A stretch of 64,000 nt of DNA from Chondrosia reniformis. Taxonomy: Eukaryota > Porifera > Demospongiae > Chondrillida > Chondrillidae. The stretch covers positions 1,240,001 through 1,304,000 of the forward strand of contig OX359197.1 of the NCBI GenBank assembly GCA_947172415.1. Reading direction: 5' to 3'. Position numbers and translations under genes: made by a program. Positions 1-10,192 of the stretch are shown here, piece after piece; the first letter of the stretch is position 1, and each line of letters starts with the position of its first letter. Under the pieces are notes generated by a model that did not search any database, was not told the origin of the DNA, and saw only the letters and a list, made by a program, of their open reading frames with translations.

Positions 1-905
1 TTTCATAGCATACTTGCACTGTTCATGCTTAGATATGAATGTCTCATAGCTATATATAACGGCATAGCATCAATCTGTGCAACCAGTAACTGCCACATTA
101 GTGACTATGTAGTCCCCTCATAACCTTTGCTATTTTCTCTCATATATCCTCTTATTTTTATTATATAGTATTATATCTAGTTGAATAATTTGCATCTCAT
201 GCTGTCTGTTTAAATTCCCTTGTGTCTAGGTGCATCGTTGTTTACATGCTTTATTGCTTAATAATATTATCATGCATTCTGCATAATATCAATGTGCACG
301 CTCCATGGAATTGATGAAAAGTATCATTAAATTATGCATTTAAAAGGCTCTACGTATGCTTTGTTTAGCTGTCATTGATCACGGAGGAACAACCTTGACT
401 ACAGAACTTAGCTATACTTTGTTTCGATCCATGTAATTGTTGTGTTTCTCTAGAAACTGTCCAAGATGAAAAACAGACAAAAGCAGCCAGTAACTATGAA
501 AATCCATATGATGTTTTGGATTTTGAAGACCAATTGCCAAAGATGTACATTGAAAAGAGTAACTCGCATGTTTCTGACTCATTTCAATCACAGTATGACT
601 TTGAGAGATATGTAGAAATGACTGGCAGGAGAGCATCTGATTTAAATTGGGACTTTGATGATCCAAGAGTCTGAGCCCTAAGTGGCTTGTAAAACACCTC
701 ACAACCTGACTATTGTGCTTTGTGATTTGCTAAACATTCCAAAGATAATTATAAATTGTATACACATACATAATATATACCTCTTTAATTTCAAAATCAT
801 TAAGTTAAGAATGTAACACTTTTGTTATGATAATTAATGTCTTAAAGTTAAACTACATAAAAGTTAAACTACATATTATATTATTACATTATCATTCCTT
901 TTAAT
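1..905. repeat. Mosaic duplicated block
   Basis: Bases 1 to about 383 match 13880-14265 with scattered differences. Bases about 397-905 match about 20477-20978 almost base for base; in the exon part I see one substitution (G versus A in the stretch after AAAAACA). The two source segments are about 6.2 kb apart in the other copy, where the intervening DNA holds a collagen-like gene and most of a plexin-like gene. This block is therefore either a copy with a deletion, or an ancestral arrangement into which the other material was inserted. The unequal divergence of the halves points to separate events or gene conversion. Confidence 0.85.
454..674 (+). pseudogene. Isolated terminal exon of the plexin-like gene
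   Basis: This exon begins after TTTCTCTAG and reads ETVQDEKQTKAASNYENPYD... to DLNWDFDDPRV and TGA. It is the same acidic cytoplasmic tail exon as 20530-20750, differing by a synonymous base. It needs one base from an upstream exon (phase 1), and no partner exon is visible in the preceding 450 bases. It is probably an orphan exon left by the duplication, unless the gene starts outside the window on the left. Confidence 0.65.
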
Positions 906-1089
906 TGCAGGTTATTCACTTATAATGTTATTCATAAAAAGTGTAATATTATTATAATTAATTCCTAGGAATAGATATATACAATGGATAAACGAATAAC
1001 TATATATACATGTATAGTTAATACAATTACAGGATAACTTCGTATATTGGTCATTAGATTATTCATGCCATGAATACTGTAAAAGAGCC

Positions 1090-1096
1090 TATATAA
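1090..1096 (+). promoter_or_regulatory. Possible TATA box for the unknown multi-exon gene
   Basis: TATATAA lies 88 bases upstream of the ATG at 1184, in the short-range TATA-to-ATG layout seen at other genes here. This DNA is very AT-rich, so the match alone is weak. Confidence 0.3.
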
Positions 1097-1183
1097 CCCA
1101 AGTGGATTTAGGTCGAAGGTCATCATTCTCTAGATTGGGAACAGAGGGGATTCAGTGTGTAAGCGTTTTGCAGAACAGGCAGT

Positions 1184-4100
1184 ATGGAGGTAAATTAAAA
1201 CGTTACTTCTGGCATTTGGATCTACTAGCTATAGAATAGTACTTCTGTATGGATATTTAGGGTAAATACATTTTGTATAAACGACCTCGAAGCGGAGCTG
1301 TTTTCGGAATTCGAAGTCGATTGATTTTGATCGTCGATCACCGAAATTCACTATGGACATCGACCAAACGTAAATCTGGTGAAGCGTATTTTAATTCATG
1401 TTGGCTTCCCTGGGCATGTAGCTATATGCTGTGTCTCAAGTTTTCAGAAAATTCATTGCTCCTATTGAGACGTTTTTCGCCCCTTATCGAAAATCTATCG
1501 ATTCGTATATATAAATTTTAAAATGATCGGACGATTTTGTAACTTTGCGGCTGGTATCGGGCTAAACAACATCAAATGCAGTCAAAACTTATAGTCTTAG
1601 AAAAGTGTTTGTTAATTGTGATATGGGGACCCTTAAAAGTAATGTAACATGGACCTACAGTCCATTAGGTGTAAAAATGTTATTACAGACTTTCCGCTAA
1701 TAATATATTAATGGGTGAATGATTCTCATTCAACTTTGCCTTTGTACTACGTATTATACTAATTAACCACTAATTCCTACTTCTTGTAGACAAAGAGTAC
1801 TGTAGGATTTAAAAGACAACATATGAATGGTTTTGTTTGAGATGTAGTGTAAAAGGTGCATATAAAAGGTGTAATTATACTGTTGGAGCAGTCTTGATGT
1901 AGCATACACAATGATATATAGACTACTATAGAGTACTATAATATATACATGTCAAGGATTCACAAAGGATCAAGATTCCCAGGGTCACTGATGAAGGGCG
2001 GAATTCCCAGAAACAGCTGTCTGGCCCAGTGGAGCAAAGGAAGAAAGAGAAGACTCTTGTATCCTCATTCCAAGCTCTCACCAGGATTATAGTTCCCTAT
2101 AGGCTTTTTAATTTTTGCAGAGTAGCATAGCATGTAGGAAAATGTTATTCATGTATGAATTACTATATATGTACATGTAATAAAGCTGCCCATGCTAGTT
2201 GAGTGTGTATTGTATCATATCCTAATGACACATTTGTGAACTTCTAATTAACTTAGTATATACTGGTAGTCTTAAGGGTGCATGATATGATTTGATGTGT
2301 TGTAACTTGTTATTGCTGTCTGCTGTAATTTGTAATTGATAATTATTTTTGAATCGAATTCTTGAAAACATTGACTTGATCGATATTTTATCAAATTTCT
2401 GGTGCAACCCACTGCTGTATATACATAGGTGTAAAAATTTGAGCTGCTGTAATATCGTATATATTAGCACACATACATATATAGTTAATGAAATGATTCA
2501 TTTTTGGGCTTGGGCTTAAAATACATGTAAAATATGCATTTGCTGTACATGTGCCAACTAGTATGGATGTTCAATAATTATTGATAAAACTCGTGACACA
2601 ACTCAAGCTATACCCATAGGTAGCATATGTAGGGCCATGTATATAAACATTCCTCATCATCTTATATTACTTAGAGTAAAAAAACAGTGCAGTCTGAATA
2701 TCAAGACTTTGCATTTAAGTGTTCTATAACCTCAACAGTAAGTCAATTATGTCAGTCATTATATACCAATTAGTCCTTACATTATTATTATTAGTGACTC
2801 ATGGCATATATATACGTATATTTATACCCTCAAGAAAGATGCTATATTTATATATAGAAAGAGAATCATAGAGTTGTACATGTATATAGTGCTACTGATT
2901 TATATTAAATACATATAATAGTGAAGCATGCCCCCAAATTGGCCTTGTGTTTCTTAACTTATAAAGTTCATACACACAACACTTCAATTATAATAATAAT
3001 TACGTATGTGTGTCTATAATATACCCATATGTCCAGTGGAGAATTCGAAGAGAAGGAGAAGGAGAAAAACACTTGTATCCTCATCCAAAGCTCTCAATAT
3101 AAGCTTCTATAGTTCTATGTAGTTAGATGTAACATATAAGAAAAAAGGTGTGTTAGATTATTAAAACAGATTATGAATGTGTAGACATTTCTATATACGT
3201 ACTTACTTAGTACATATTGTATAGTACATATTGTATAGGACAATTTACTGCCTTAATTCCCTAACATTTACTAAAGTTCAACACGCAATCTATTCCCAAT
3301 ATACTCCAGGAACCCAAAGAAGAAAGATTATCCAATGCACCACGAGTACCTGAATGGACAGACTTTACTTGTCTGTCTGAAAATAACCAAAAGTTTGTCA
3401 AGGATAGACTACCAATTCTCTTTAAAGACGATCCAGATGGAGTTAGTTTTATTGTTACTTCACATAAGTTGTGCCTTTCCTTTGAATGATCTCTTCATCA
3501 CTCTATAGAAAAATCTAAAGGCAGGAAGTTTGTTAGTTTCCGAAGAGGATTCTCAGAGCCTTCCTAATCAGACTTTCATTAATGATGTAAGACATGAGCT
3601 TCATGGCACTACTAATGCTATTGAAAGATGGAACATTAGGTCTGGAGGGAATTTCTGGAGTCAAGGTATTACATGTATATATGGGCATGGTTTTACAGTA
3701 CATGACACATGCACCTAGATTTAGATTTAGCTAGAGAGTTAAGGAATTATATATAGAAGAAGACAGAGACTCCCAAGGTCACTGATGAAAGGTGGAATTC
3801 TCAGAAACAACTGTTTGCCCTATGGAAAAAGGGAGAAAAGTATATTCTCATCCATTTTTTTTAATAATTATAAGTCTATATTTGAAAATAGTCCATTCTA
3901 TTTATATTTTTCTATATCCAAAAAATTACTATAGAGTACATGTACTCCTATTAATGTGCAGACCCTTTAGAATATGCCGCACCACACACACACTTACTAT
4001 GGTTAAACACATAAAAAGGCATAAATAAGGGTCTATATACTGATTAAATGGGATGGATGCATATGGTCAGGGTGAGGATATATAAATGTATATACGTACA

Positions 4101-4582
4101 TAATAATTTCTTAAAGATTCAGTTATATTCCGTATTTAGATACTTTTATACATGTACGTATATGTAGCAAATTTTATTTTCAAGCCAATGAACAGGAAAA
4201 ATGATCACACAGTGACATTTGAGCTGTATTCCCCCTATGGTGGAAGAAGAGATTTGGGCATAATAGGGAAAAAAGGAGAAAGAGTTAAACGCTACCATTT
4301 TCAGCAAGTATGTATCACAACCGCTGCTTTTCTATGAATACCAATTTTATTAATATGTAGATTTGTGGATTCAGTGGAATTACTGCTCTCTCCCTTACGT
4401 ATAATGGGAAAGATGGGACTCTGACAGATACAAAAAATGGAGAGAGTATCCAGTTCAATACGGCTGAAGGTGGACCTGTTTACACTACTGAAGGCGATTC
4501 ACCTCCATCACAGGGGAAAGTTACATATCTTATTGGTCCCTTTCTCACTGAAGACACCTCAGTACAACTGGCTATTCTCTGA
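1184..4582 (+). CDS. Unknown intracellular-type protein, multi-exon
   Basis: I assemble exons 2675-2737, 3310-3441, 3509-3665, 4168-4307 and 4361-4582. All have AG/GT borders, and their phases agree at every junction (0, 0, 1, 0); the last ends in TGA at 4580-4582. A minimal first exon ATGGAG at 1184-1189 before GTAAAT has the right phase but is uncertain. With it the product is 239 residues. Readable parts are EWTDFTCLSENNQKFVKDRL, INDVRHELHGTTNAIERWNI, NDHTVTFELYSPYGGRRDLG and ICGFSGITALSLTYNGKDGT. There is no signal peptide or membrane segment. The second half looks rich in beta strands. I do not recognise the family. R1 repeats lie in its first and fourth introns. Expression and the true start are unproven. 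Confidence 0.6.
1955..2150 (+). repeat. R1 interspersed repeat with hammerhead core
   Basis: This is a full-looking member of a family found at least ten times in the window. Order of parts: a leader ending CAAGATTCCCAGGGTCA; a hammerhead-like core; CCCAGTGGAG with purine-rich AAGAAAGAGAAGA; then CTCTTGTATCCTCATTCCAAGC and TTCCCTATAGGC; then TAGCATGTAGGAAAATG. It has no coding capacity. Other copies or fragments lie at about 3030-3160, 3750-3860, 19685-19770, 30410-30530, 30715-30860, 31140-31380, 35140-35290 (minus), 42690-42800, 43080-43240, 59735-59900 and 60340-60580 (minus). Confidence 0.8.
1982..2027 (+). ncRNA. Type I hammerhead ribozyme motif in R1 copy
   Basis: Stem I strands GGGTCA (1982-1987) and TGGCCC (2022-2027) pair over six positions, with one G-T. 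Between them come CTGATGA (1988-1994), a stem II of GGG/CCC closed by an A-A opposition (1995-2009), GAAA (2010-2013) and a very short stem III ACA-GC-TGT, ending in the cleavage triplet GTC (2019-2021). All invariant catalytic positions of the hammerhead core are present. The weak points are the short stem III and non-standard base of stem II. Minimal stem III is typical of hammerheads in Penelope-like elements, which may act as dimers. Activity is inferred. Confidence 0.7.
3750..3860 (+). repeat. R1 repeat fragment with decayed hammerhead (3776-3821)
   Basis: The fragment has CTGATGA at 3782-3788, GAAA at 3804-3807 and a GTT triplet in place of GTC. Stem I (AGGTCA with TGCCCT) keeps five of six pairs. 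It sits in the intron between the third and fourth listed exons of the unknown gene and is truncated soon after the purine-rich part. Confidence 0.6.
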
Positions 4583-5477
4583 AGACATCTGAAGTCACAT
4601 TCATAGCTTAGATTTGATAATATAATATATACGTATAATACTGTAGTATTAGCTTAGACTTGAAACTTCTATATGTAGTGAAACTGTAGAATCCACTTCT
4701 ATGTAAATATATAATGTAGATGTAGATAGTTCATTATATACTAGCTGTGTAATATACGTACGTAAAATAGGGTAAACCTTTTGTGCCATTGATCCTTAGC
4801 TTTAATTGCGTTATAGCAACTGAGGATTACTGACTATGCTACCTACTGTATTATGTGAATGAAGCATTGAATATGAAATATGACCTATTTCCTGTAAACA
4901 CATGGCAGTAACCAAAGTTTTAAATGTCTTAAAGGAGAATAAATGCACAAGAATAGGCAATAAGAAAAGGAGCTAGGTGTGAGGCAAAATATGTACGGTA
5001 TTTCTGTTAGTGAAATAAATTAGTGAGGGGGTGTGACATTGATATGTTAGCAATAAATGAAATTTCGTCATATGTTTAAAACTTTAGTTAGTATATACAT
5101 GTACACTAAAGGGAACACAAATGAAGTGTTCAGGTCTTTGCAAATGTGCATGACACAGAATTGATAAATATGGAGCGGGATGTTTCTACTAGTTAAAGTG
5201 TAAAAATAACACAACACCAGCATATGTTTTTGGGTATACCTGGACATTTGCACCTCAAAAAGTATTTTTTGATGTGACAGTCTAAATTTTTAAATAGAGA
5301 AACACTGTTAGTTCTTATATTGCTTGGTAATGGTATAAAGTATCAGCTAATCTAATCTATACGTACGTACATACATGCTGTCAGAATATATAAATGCAAT
5401 GATTATAATTATTACATCCTCCACAAGCAATCTTTTAACCACAATCTTTTAACAGCAATCTTTTATTTTCCACTCTT

Positions 5478-5560
5478 GTCATCAACTAATTGTTTCATAA
5501 GGTTAGCTCTAGATTTGATTTGTTGCAGGGACTGTTGACAGTGAAACGTAAAATACAGTT
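5478..5560 (-). pseudogene. Decayed exon fragment, ITIH-C-like gene relative
   Basis: The plus-strand text runs parallel to 7634-7730 (CATCAACTAA / CATCCACTAA, TTAGCTCTAGA / TTTGCTCTAGA, GGGACTGTTGACAGTGA / AAGCTGTTGACAGTGA) with indels that break the frame. It is a relic of a duplicate of the neighbouring secreted-protein gene. Confidence 0.55.
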
Positions 5561-5758
5561 TAATCTACCATATACAGCCTGAATTGTTGATTAATAGGAT
5601 ATACAGTGTGAATTTGTTAATAACAGGAAGTGGCTACTCAAATGCCATGCAGAGTATAAATCAGTCATCACCTCGGACTTCCTAAAGGATATAACTACTC
5701 TACCTTGACTTTACCTTAGCCTTGTATTGTATTCTGGCCACCCTCCTCACCTATGGGC

Positions 5759-5765
5759 TATATAA
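5759..5765 (+). promoter_or_regulatory. TATA box candidate
   Basis: TATATAA stands 53 bases ahead of the ATG at 5818. The spacing is nearly the same as at the minus-strand gene at 8139. Confidence 0.35.
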
Positions 5766-5817
5766 CTATTACACAACTAGTACACTTTGTACTAGGCGTC
5801 TGTGAATTCTCCTAGCT

Positions 5818-6006
5818 ATGAATACAATTAGTAACATGATCCTATATTTGTTACTAATTTGTACTTTACACTGGTCAGACTCAAAGATATCACCTTTCCT
5901 GAAGCACTACACCTTTGTAGCCAACATAGAGGGAGCTAAACTATATAAGGTTTCTGACAAAGGATTTAGCAGCCAAAAAAACCCAGCAAATCTGTTTAGG
6001 GAATAA
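5818..6006 (+). CDS. Possible small secreted protein or first exon
   Basis: A 62-residue frame opens with MNTISNMILYLLLICTLHWS, a good signal-peptide shape, and ends at TAA after KNPANLFRE. The mature part holds ISPFLKHYTFVANIEGAKLY and no cysteine. It may be a complete small secreted peptide. It could also be only the first exon, with a weak donor such as AAG|GTTTCT inside the frame. No relative is recognised. The TATA box just upstream and the lack of any following exon are the only context. Confidence 0.35.
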   Translation: MNTISNMILYLLLICTLHWSDSKISPFLKHYTFVANIEGAKLYKVSDKGFSSQKNPANLFRE

Positions 6007-6082
6007 TAATTAGTGACCTCATGTCAATGTGCAAAACAAATTAGGTATATGATAAGGAATATTTGTTGCCATCATGATAATA

Positions 6083-6211
6083 GAGAAATTCTAATGAGCC
6101 TCAGCAACAAATTGAACATTTCGACACTCATCATTCATTGCTGATGAAGACCTTCTGGTCGAAATGCTCAATTTATAATAATTATGTTGCTGTGGCTCAT
6201 TAGAATTTCTC
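6083..6211 (+). repeat. Palindromic element with hammerhead-like core
   Basis: About 26 bases at 6083-6108 are inverted at 6186-6211 (GAGAAATTCTAATGAGCC and its complement). The centre holds CTGATGA (6141-6147), a GACC/GGTC hairpin and GAAA, flanked by ATTG and CAAT that can pair as stem I. The cleavage triplet reads GCT, so the ribozyme core is probably dead. The same design recurs at 38998-39060, 39741-39886, 42482-42638, 42995-43075, 54539-54677 and 58040-58190. Confidence 0.65.
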
Positions 6212-6907
6212 CATCATATACATACAAATATGAATGTGCAAATACTTTCCATTGTATTATGAAAGGGCGTATACGTATACGTATGAACCATGCATAAAAG
6301 AGCTATATAAAGAAATTCTAATTGGAATAATTCACTGTTCACACACAACCCCTACTATTACAGGTATGCATGCATATATATACGTATAAATCAGGGCTGC
6401 TGGGGGGACTATAGGATTGATTTTGCCCCCCCTAGACTATTGGAAAGTTAACATAAACTGCTTCGACACCCTTATATCATTGCTTCCCCTAAATTTTTAA
6501 AATTTTCAATTTGCTCTGCCACTTCCTGGCCTTAAGTTTGGCATATGACCCTGTATGCCCTGTATATATTCATCTTGTTCTTGATATTTTAAGAATTATG
6601 TTACCATGCATATGCATACTTTCATTTTGTGTTTATTTTATAACTTTCTCAAATTGCATATCTTATATTTATATATTAATATAGGTGAATTCAGTAAATG
6701 TAAGAGATGCATGATCATTGTACATGTTTCATACATTTTGTGCATATACAATACAGGACAGTACAGTATTAAGTTTAACTCAATTAACAATGTTATCAGA
6801 GATAATATGGACGTTTAAGATAATAATTATGTTGATGTATGGAAATATAGTTCTCTTGAGCTTGTAGAATGGACATCATACACTAGTCACGTTTATGGTC
6901 AAAATCT
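6212..6907. other. AT-rich spacer, nothing recognised
   Basis: Contains TATACGTA-type simple words and short chance frames only. It is presumably the 3' flank of the minus-strand gene that ends at 6908. Confidence 0.5.
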
Positions 6908-8139
6908 CTATTTTCCATATGGTCTGCTATCATCATTATCAAGAGTTTCACATTGACCACCTTCCTTGTACTTTCTGTATTTGAAATCTATGGTGCTAAG
7001 ATGATCCATTTTGTAGTCAGAATACCTCCCTTCTATCACATTGCCATTATCAGGATCTTTGGAGGTGCTAGAGCCTTGACTGCTTCCTGCATACAGGCAA
7101 GGTAGTCCGTTACCGTCCCACTGGATCTGCTCTAGCTCTGCCAGGAAACTCCTCACAATATCTCCCTTGACAGGATCAAGGATTTTAACTTTGTACATCT
7201 TATCCTCAGCACTCATTTGGCGACCTCGATAAGGACCAACATAAGGTTCTTTAGTCATATTGATATTCCAAAACTGACCTAACAAGCAAGGTACAAATAA
7301 TGATCCATGTTATATATGATTTATAAAATTGTATATGTAATACAAATGTGTATATCTTACCAAGTAGGCCATGTGAGGTTGATCTAACTCCATCAACATA
7401 GGTTACTTGAAGCTCAAGTGCCTCTTCGCCTTCTGCTTGGGAACAGGAAATGGTCAATGTCATTCCAGGCAGTCCATCTTCAAGACAATTGGGTAGAGAT
7501 ACAAAAATTTTGTTGCCATGGTTACTTGCCTGCACACGAATGCCATCAGAATCAAAGGTTCCATTCAAAGGGTTCCCATCAACATAGACATGACAATGGT
7601 GACGCTTCACTTTAACTCTATGACATTCTCCACTCTCGCCATCCACTAAGACACTGATTGCTTTGATAAGATTTGCTCTAGACTCCATTGTGGTCTTGTT
7701 ATAAAAGCTGTTGACAGTGACGCATCGATCTGATATGAGATTGTAGGTGTAGCCAGTCTTCCCTTGCACTTCATAGCAGAGGGCTCCTTCAGTAAAGTCG
7801 GGTTGGTCACTGTAATCATTGTCCGATGGAAGAGGTACAGTGAATACAGCATCTCCCATTACAACAGCTTTATCTACATCATAGTCTATTGGTACTATTG
7901 GAAAAGGAGGCAGACCATTAATTATGCAACCTCATTTCCACCATTGCATGACTACAGTGGCTATTAAATAAAATATATATCTAAAATATTTTGGATGATT
8001 TGATAGGGTGAAATCCAGGAGTGTGAATTATCACTAATTCACCTATTATGATAAATACTTTCAACATACCTAATTCTGAATTGCAAACAGCTAGAACTGA
8101 CAGGATTACCACGGTGACAGTTGGTAGGAAAGTTGTCAT
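6908..8139 (-). CDS. Secreted protein with ITIH-C/VWD-like domain
   Basis: Three exons on the minus strand: 8139-8070, 7894-7361 and 7278-6908. Both introns are phase 1 with GT-AG ends, giving 324 residues. The start MTTFLPTVTVVILSVLAVCN is a signal peptide. After it, residues about 50-200 read ALCYEVQGKTGYTYNLISDR, then VKVKRHHCHVYVDGNPLNG, GNKIFVSLPNCLEDG, and HGLLGQFW. This order (cysteine, G-K-x-G, LISD, V-x-V-D-G, final H-G-L-L-G) recalls the C-terminal domain of inter-alpha-trypsin inhibitor heavy chains and VWD modules. The tail is hydrophilic with TIDFKYRKYKEGGQCETL. The assignment is by pattern only. A decayed relative lies at 5478-5560. It probably acts outside the cell as a matrix or adhesion protein. 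Confidence 0.8.
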
Positions 8140-8198
8140 CTTTTTAAAATGCCCTGTTTACTGAATTAAGCTGTCTGGTGCTTCAAATACGTCCGTTT

Positions 8199-8206
8199 CT
8201 TTTATA
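8199..8206 (-). promoter_or_regulatory. TATA box of the ITIH-C-like gene
   Basis: TATAAAAG on the minus strand lies 60 bases upstream of the ATG at 8139, a convincing core promoter for that gene. Confidence 0.6.
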
Positions 8207-8534
8207 CTTGCTGAGTCAAACCTTTCAGCCAAGTAGTGACACTATATATATAATTTTAACCACAGAGGCATGCATATGGCTTTATGACATAGATACACTG
8301 TACTAAGCAGCAGTGTAAAGTAATGCTATAGATATATTTTACATGAATAATGGTTATCATGGGTATTGATTGTGGGCCAACGTTTTTATTAATGACTATA
8401 AGAGGAATGTATGTATTTATATCTGAAACCTTGAAGAGTTTCATCATTATAGAATGGCTGATCCTGCATGCAAAATTGTTCTCTTTACATAGACACACAG
8501 GAGACTTTTCCTCATTCATTTTCATCATTCCTCA

Positions 8535-9065
8535 TCAACAAGGGTTAGTCTTTATTTTCGCTTTTCTTCTTAAGTTGTGTGGTTCTTTCTGTATAATCTT
8601 GGCATTCTCCCGTGAGCTGCTGTGGAGTGTGTCCTTGACATGCACAGCAATGGAATTGTTGTTGTCACTTCTTTTGACTGTCCTTTGATGTTCCTTGAGC
8701 CTTTTATTGAGAGTCTTGGAGGTTTCACCAATGTAGATGTCTCTGCATTCACAGGGTATCTGGTAGATGACTCCAATTATCTGGTCAAGAGGAGTTGGTG
8801 TTTTCACCCTTGTCAGCAGAGAGCACAGTGTTGAAGGTGCCTTGTGTACTACCCTAATATTAAGCTATCTGCAGATCCTCTGGAGATTTTCACTGATGCC
8901 TGTGATATATGGAAGGCAGAGGATTTTTTCTTGTTCTTCAGTTTCTTCTTCAGCATCCTTCTTACTTCCCTTCCACGTGTCCCCTAGGGTAGTCATTGGC
9001 CACAAATGTGTCCTCAATGTCTCATTGAATAGGGTGGCCATGGTTTTGACCAACCATATACGCAC
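8535..9065 (-). mobile_element. Penelope-like element, GIY-YIG 3' end
   Basis: On the minus strand the frame reads ILCLPYITGISENLQRICR, then a TAG at 8867-8865, then in the same frame a stretch ending TPTPLDQIIGVIYQIPCECR and DIYIGETSKTLNKRLKEHQR. The G-V-I-Y...Y-I-G-E-T...RLKEH pattern is the GIY-YIG endonuclease with the CxC linker typical of Penelope-like retroelements. The LPYI..S..L segment is the end of the thumb region. The reverse transcriptase core is missing, and the in-frame stop shows decay. The stretch is a 5'-truncated dead insert. Confidence 0.85.
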
Positions 9066-9069
9066 TTAA

Positions 9070-10192
9070 AGAGTACTATATATATATACCTTACTCTCTG
9101 ATACTTCCTCAGTGAAACTATATATATACTTATTCAAAGTTGGTGTCATATGCCAGATTCGAATAGTCAGTATTTATGTGATACAGGACAAAATTGTATT
9201 ATATATACTGTATATAGAATTATTTTTTCTTTTGCTATTTTTCTTGTATCATAGTGAATTCAAGTTATATATATATGATATCTATCTTTTGATGACAACT
9301 AAATATAGGTATTGAAAAGTTGGTATTGGTCATTACTCTGTTCACAACCAGTGAAGTTTCTTCAAAGAGTGCCGTATACCTGCATGACCACTTTGAAAGA
9401 TTTCTTAGCTATGTACATATCATACAAAGCTAGTTAATACATACCATATATATTTATATAGCAATAATTAGATCATGAGCTGCTGGCCATTATATATAAC
9501 CACTAGCATAAGCTCAGACAGGAGCAATCATTATAACGATCTCTTGTAATTGTGACATTAAATCCAGTTCCAAGTTATGGTCCTCCAAAGTTATGGGCCA
9601 TTGCTGTATTACAAATATCACTGTACTCTATATATTACGTACATGGAGGTAGCAGGATAGTTTTATATATACGTGTATGTACAGTTTATATTAGATCTGT
9701 AACTACTGAAGGGCGCAGTCTGTGCTTCCGCGCTGCCTCTCCTAGATTGTACTGCATCACATGTATTACAGTATGTACTGAATTAAGAGAGTCAAAAAGG
9801 GAATCAACAAAAGGTATTATACAATTCTCTGCTGTACTACCCAACTCTTTTTTGCTTTATAGCACTACAACCAATAATGGTATGAAGCCATATGTTTATA
9901 TATTAACATGAGCTAAACAATAACCTAGCAGTGAATGTACAGTTAATCCTTAAATTTGGATATATCTTCCTACGTATATATACATAAATATATATAGCTA
10001 ACTATACAAGCAAATGACCTTAGAACCAACCCATTTCCAGAAAGAGGGGCTAAGCACATTCAAAATTTACTTTACATCATACATTGCAGCTGTGTATAAT
10101 ATACGAAGTTGCATCTAAATGATTCATTCAGCGCATGTACAATTCTACAGTTTTTCTAGCTATCTCAAAATTATCTCTGTTAGTAGTAGTAA
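9070..10192. other. Spacer with duplicated flank and a collagen-gene relic
   Basis: 9096-9205 resembles 12418-12540 (CTTCCTCAGTGAAACT, TTCAAAGTTGGTGTCAT, TGATACAGGACAA). Together with the relics at 9496-9640 and 13177-13276 this shows an old duplication of the collagen-gene neighbourhood. The remainder is AT-rich with no supported gene; a 119-codon chance frame at 9552-9911 covers the relic and is not taken as coding. Confidence 0.5.
9496..9640 (-). pseudogene. Decayed fragment of collagen-like gene
   Basis: The plus-strand text TAACCACTAGCATAAG..CAGACA, GATCTCTTGTAATT and ATTACAAATATCACTGTACTC parallels 10518-10695 in the intact gene (TAACCACTAGCGTAAG..CAGACA, GACCTCTTGTTATT and CCACAGATATTACTGTACTC) with gaps and frame breaks. 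It is the same orientation as the intact minus-strand gene. Confidence 0.55.

Larger units (their letters stand above)
4583..5817. other. AT-rich spacer with one decayed exon
   Basis: No open frame of note is present. AATAAA at about 4938-4943 could end the preceding gene. At about 5478-5560 there is a weakened copy of part of exon 2 of the minus-strand gene at 6908-8139: it shares the words matching GTCATCAACTAA, TTAGCTCTAGA and GCTGTTGACAGTGA in the same order. The rest shows nothing recognisable. Confidence 0.5.

Noticed and set aside
412-702. 96-codon minus-strand frame, repeated at 20488-20778
   Set aside because: It is the antisense shadow of the plexin-like tail exon, which has proper splice borders on the plus strand.
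8350-8834. Plus-strand frames over 8350-8834
   Set aside because: Antisense of the GIY-YIG frame of the Penelope-like element, or AT-rich chance frame.
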